This document shows positions 6,279-8,064 of a stretch of 8,064 nucleotides of DNA, in pieces; position 1 is the first letter of the stretch, and each line of letters starts with the position of its first letter. The stretch is from an uncultured Oscillospiraceae bacterium. GTDB lineage: Bacteria; Bacillota; Clostridia; Oscillospirales; Ruminococcaceae. The position numbers and the translations under genes are program-made. The notes beneath the pieces are model-generated. The model did no database searches. It was not told where the DNA came from and saw only the letters and a program-made list of their open reading frames with translations. The stretch spans positions 1-8,064 of the forward strand of contig CAJUMS010000107.1 in NCBI GenBank assembly GCA_910587465.1, given 5' to 3'.

Positions 6279-6821
6279 ATGAAAGATGTAAAGAAAACAA
6301 GCGTTTTTATAAGCCTGATATTGCGGCACAAGCCCGAGGTTATTGGCATTTCGCTCGACGAACACGGTTGGGCGAACGTTGAGGAGCTTATTTACGGGAT
6401 AAACAAGACCCACGGTTACAGGATAGACATGGAAACGCTGGAGGAAATCGTCCGGACGGACAACAAGCAGCGGTACAGCTTTAACGAGGATAAAACGCTT
6501 ATCCGCGCCAATCAGGGGCATTCGGTAAACGTCGACGTCGAGCTGAAGGAAGCCGAGCCGCCCGAGCAGCTTTTCCACGGAACGGGCGAGCGCTTTGCCG
6601 CAGCTATACGCGCGGAGGGTTTAAAGCCCATGTCGCGGCTTTACGTTCACCTGTCAAAGGACAAGGAGACCGCCGAAAAGGTAGGCGCGCGCCACGGAAA
6701 GCCGCACATCTTCTTCGTTCATTCGGGGAAGATGTTCCGCGCGGGTCACAAATTTTACCTCTCAGAAAACGGAGTTTGGCTTACGGAAAATGTTCCGCCC
6801 GAGTTTCTGGGAGAACGATAA
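6279..6821 (+). CDS. kptA: RNA 2'-phosphotransferase, Tpt1/KptA family
   Basis: Tpt1/KptA enzymes remove an internal RNA 2'-phosphate using NAD+, giving ADP-ribose 1'',2''-cyclic phosphate and nicotinamide. In yeast this is the last step of tRNA splicing. Bacteria have no matching tRNA splicing pathway, so the bacterial substrate is unsettled. The 180-residue length is normal. The N-terminal winged-helix domain carries Arg16-His17 (SLILRHKP) and Arg65 (KQRYSF). The C-terminal ADP-ribosyltransferase-like domain carries LFHGT (98-102) and Arg120 (SRLYVHLS). Together these form the expected Arg-His-Arg-Arg catalytic set. The IRANQGHS block (75-82) is also diagnostic. The gene starts 14 bases after the acetyltransferase stop and has only a weak AAAG in place of a strong ribosome binding site. 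It sits inside the leu operon, with leuB 57 bases downstream. Confidence 0.94.
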   Translation: MKDVKKTSVFISLILRHKPEVIGISLDEHGWANVEELIYGINKTHGYRIDMETLEEIVRTDNKQRYSFNEDKTLIRANQGHSVNVDVELKEAEPPEQLFHGTGERFAAAIRAEGLKPMSRLYVHLSKDKETAEKVGARHGKPHIFFVHSGKMFRAGHKFYLSENGVWLTENVPPEFLGER

Positions 6822-6822
6822 A

Positions 6823-6856
6823 TTGTGTCGTGCAAGCCGACGGCTGAACAACACAA
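6823..6856 (+). other. Two-tier hairpin in the kptA-leuB spacer
   Basis: TTGTGT (6823-6828) pairs with ACACAA (6851-6856). Within it, AGCC (6835-6838) pairs with GGCT (6842-6845) around a three-base loop. No T run follows, so this is not an intrinsic terminator. It ends ten bases before the leuB ribosome binding site AGGAGA (6867-6872). It could protect or cut the mRNA between the accessory genes and leuB, or be chance structure. Confidence 0.35.
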
Positions 6857-6878
6857 ATTCTAAATTAGGAGAACAGAT

Positions 6879-7961
6879 ATGGAAAAGAATATCGCAGTCA
6901 TCAAGGGCGACGGTATCGGTCCCGAAATTGTCACCGAGGCAATGAAGGTGCTTGAAAAGGTCGCCGAGAAGTACGGTCACAAATTCAATTACGAGCAACT
7001 GCTTATGGGCGGCTGTTCTATTGATGCGAACGGCGTGCCGCTCACCGATGAAACTATCGAACACTGTAAAGCCGCGGACGCGGTACTTATGGGCAGCATA
7101 GGCGGCGACACCACCACGTCGCCGTGGTATAAGCTCCCCGCGAACCTTCGTCCCGAGGCGGGTCTGCTAGGGCTTCGCAAGGCGCTGGGGCTGTTCGCGA
7201 ATCTGCGCCCGTGTCTGCTGTTCAAACAGCTTTCGGACGCGTGTCCGCTGAAAAAGGAAATAAGCGCAAAGGGCTTTGATATGCTTATCATGCGTGAATT
7301 AACCGGCGGTCTGTACTTCGGAAAGCGCTACACAGAGGAGCGCGACGGGGTAATGGTCGCGGTTGATACGCTCGAATACAGCGAGCCCGAGATACGACGT
7401 ATCGCGAAAAAGGCGTTCGAGGTCGCAATGCAGCGCCGCAAAAAGGTAACGAGCGTTGACAAGGCGAATGTTCTCGACAGCTCGCGGCTCTGGCGCAAGG
7501 TGGTCGAGGAGGTAGCTAAGGACTATCCCGAGGTAAAATTGGAGCATATGCTCGTCGACAACAGTGCAATGCAGCTTGTCAAAGACCCCGCGCAGTTTGA
7601 TGTTATGGTGACAGAGAATATGTTCGGCGATATCCTCTCCGACGAGGCGTCGATGATAACGGGCTCTATCGGAATGCTTGCGAGCGCAAGCATGAATGAA
7701 TCGAGTTTCGGCTTGTACGAGCCGAGCGGCGGTTCGGCTCCCGATATCGCGGGGCAGAACAAGGCGAACCCTATCGCGACGATACTTTCCGCGGCTATGA
7801 TGCTGCGCTATTCTTTCAAGCTCGACAAGGAGGCGGACGCAGTGGAGAGCGCGGTAAACAGCGTTCTCGAGGCGGGTTTCCGCACGGGCGATATCATGAG
7901 CGAGGGAAAGACGCTCGTGTCATGCTCGGAAATGGGAACCAAGATAGCGGAATTTATTTAA
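6879..7961 (+). CDS. leuB: 3-isopropylmalate dehydrogenase (LeuB)
   Basis: LeuB oxidises and decarboxylates (2R,3S)-3-isopropylmalate to 2-oxoisocaproate with NAD+, the third step of leucine synthesis, in the cytoplasm. The 360-residue length is normal for a homodimeric beta-decarboxylating dehydrogenase. Active-site residues are visible: Arg100 and Arg110 (LGLRKALGLFANLRP), Arg139 and Tyr146 (RELTGGLYFG), Lys195 (VDKANVL), Asp227 (VDNSAMQL), and Asp251 and Asp255 (FGDILSDEAS). The GGSAPDIAG block with Asp289 indicates NAD rather than NADP use. The LRPEAGLLGLR helix, with a hydrophobic residue at the substrate side-chain pocket, supports isopropylmalate over isocitrate. AGGAGA (6867-6872) lies six bases before the ATG. 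It is the last gene of the operon and is followed by a strong terminator. Confidence 0.97.
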   Translation: MEKNIAVIKGDGIGPEIVTEAMKVLEKVAEKYGHKFNYEQLLMGGCSIDANGVPLTDETIEHCKAADAVLMGSIGGDTTTSPWYKLPANLRPEAGLLGLRKALGLFANLRPCLLFKQLSDACPLKKEISAKGFDMLIMRELTGGLYFGKRYTEERDGVMVAVDTLEYSEPEIRRIAKKAFEVAMQRRKKVTSVDKANVLDSSRLWRKVVEEVAKDYPEVKLEHMLVDNSAMQLVKDPAQFDVMVTENMFGDILSDEASMITGSIGMLASASMNESSFGLYEPSGGSAPDIAGQNKANPIATILSAAMMLRYSFKLDKEADAVESAVNSVLEAGFRTGDIMSEGKTLVSCSEMGTKIAEFI

Positions 7962-7979
7962 AATCTTATTGTATAAAAA

Positions 7980-8012
7980 GGTGTTGAGCGAAAAGCTCAA
8001 CACCGCTTTTTT
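7980..8012 (+). terminator. Intrinsic terminator after leuB
   Basis: A perfect 10-bp stem, GGTGTTGAGC (7980-7989) with GCTCAACACC (7995-8004), closes a GAAAA loop. It is followed by GC and six T residues (8007-8012). On the opposite strand five T residues (complement of 7975-7979) follow the same stem, so it may work both ways. It ends the leuC-leuB transcript. Confidence 0.93.
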
Positions 8013-8025
8013 GTAGCTTTAGCGC

Positions 8026-8050
8026 AAAAAACCACCGCTTGAAGCGGTGG
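8026..8050 (-). terminator. Intrinsic terminator for a convergent - strand gene beyond the right edge
   Basis: CCACCGCT (8032-8039) pairs with AGCGGTGG (8043-8050) around a three-base loop. Read on the - strand, the stem is followed by six T residues (complement of 8026-8031). On the + strand no T run follows. This orientation implies a gene transcribed leftwards that ends just outside the window. Confidence 0.8.
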
Positions 8051-8064
8051 AATAAAAATCTTTA

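Overview
The window looks like a chromosomal segment from a clostridial Bacillota, possibly of the Oscillospirales/Ruminococcaceae type. This is inferred from moderately GC-rich coding sequence, AT-rich spacers, strong AGGAGG-type ribosome binding sites, TGnTATAAT promoters and protein sequences of clostridial flavour; no marker gene settles the taxonomy. Every gene I can support lies on the + strand. There are no rRNA or tRNA genes, CRISPR arrays, IS elements or phage genes.

Left part (52-3422): a complete gatC-gatA-gatB operon for the GatCAB tRNA-dependent amidotransferase. This enzyme makes Gln-tRNA(Gln), and in some bacteria Asn-tRNA(Asn), from misacylated precursors. gatC and gatA are tightly linked. 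gatA and gatB are separated by an unusual 140-base spacer that holds an 11-bp hairpin inside short inverted repeats. An intrinsic terminator closes the operon after gatB.

Middle (3437-3881): a monocistronic-looking gene with its own near-consensus promoter. It encodes a 124-residue membrane-anchored protein with a Ser-rich linker and a small beta-rich outer domain. I cannot assign a function.

Right part (3929-8012): a promoter followed by leuC-leuD-GNAT-kptA-leuB and a strong terminator. LeuCD (isopropylmalate isomerase) and LeuB (3-isopropylmalate dehydrogenase) perform the second and third steps of leucine synthesis. leuA is not in the window. Between leuD and leuB sit two genes with no obvious role in leucine synthesis: a GNAT-family N-acetyltransferase and a KptA/Tpt1 RNA 2'-phosphotransferase whose expected catalytic Arg-His-Arg-Arg set is present. 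Both have weak ribosome binding sites, unlike their leu neighbours. The last bases hold a second hairpin oriented as a terminator for the - strand, so a convergent gene probably lies just past the right edge.

Most of the window is ordinary housekeeping. The items most worth a second look are kptA plus GNAT inside the leu operon, the gatA-gatB spacer element and the small membrane protein.
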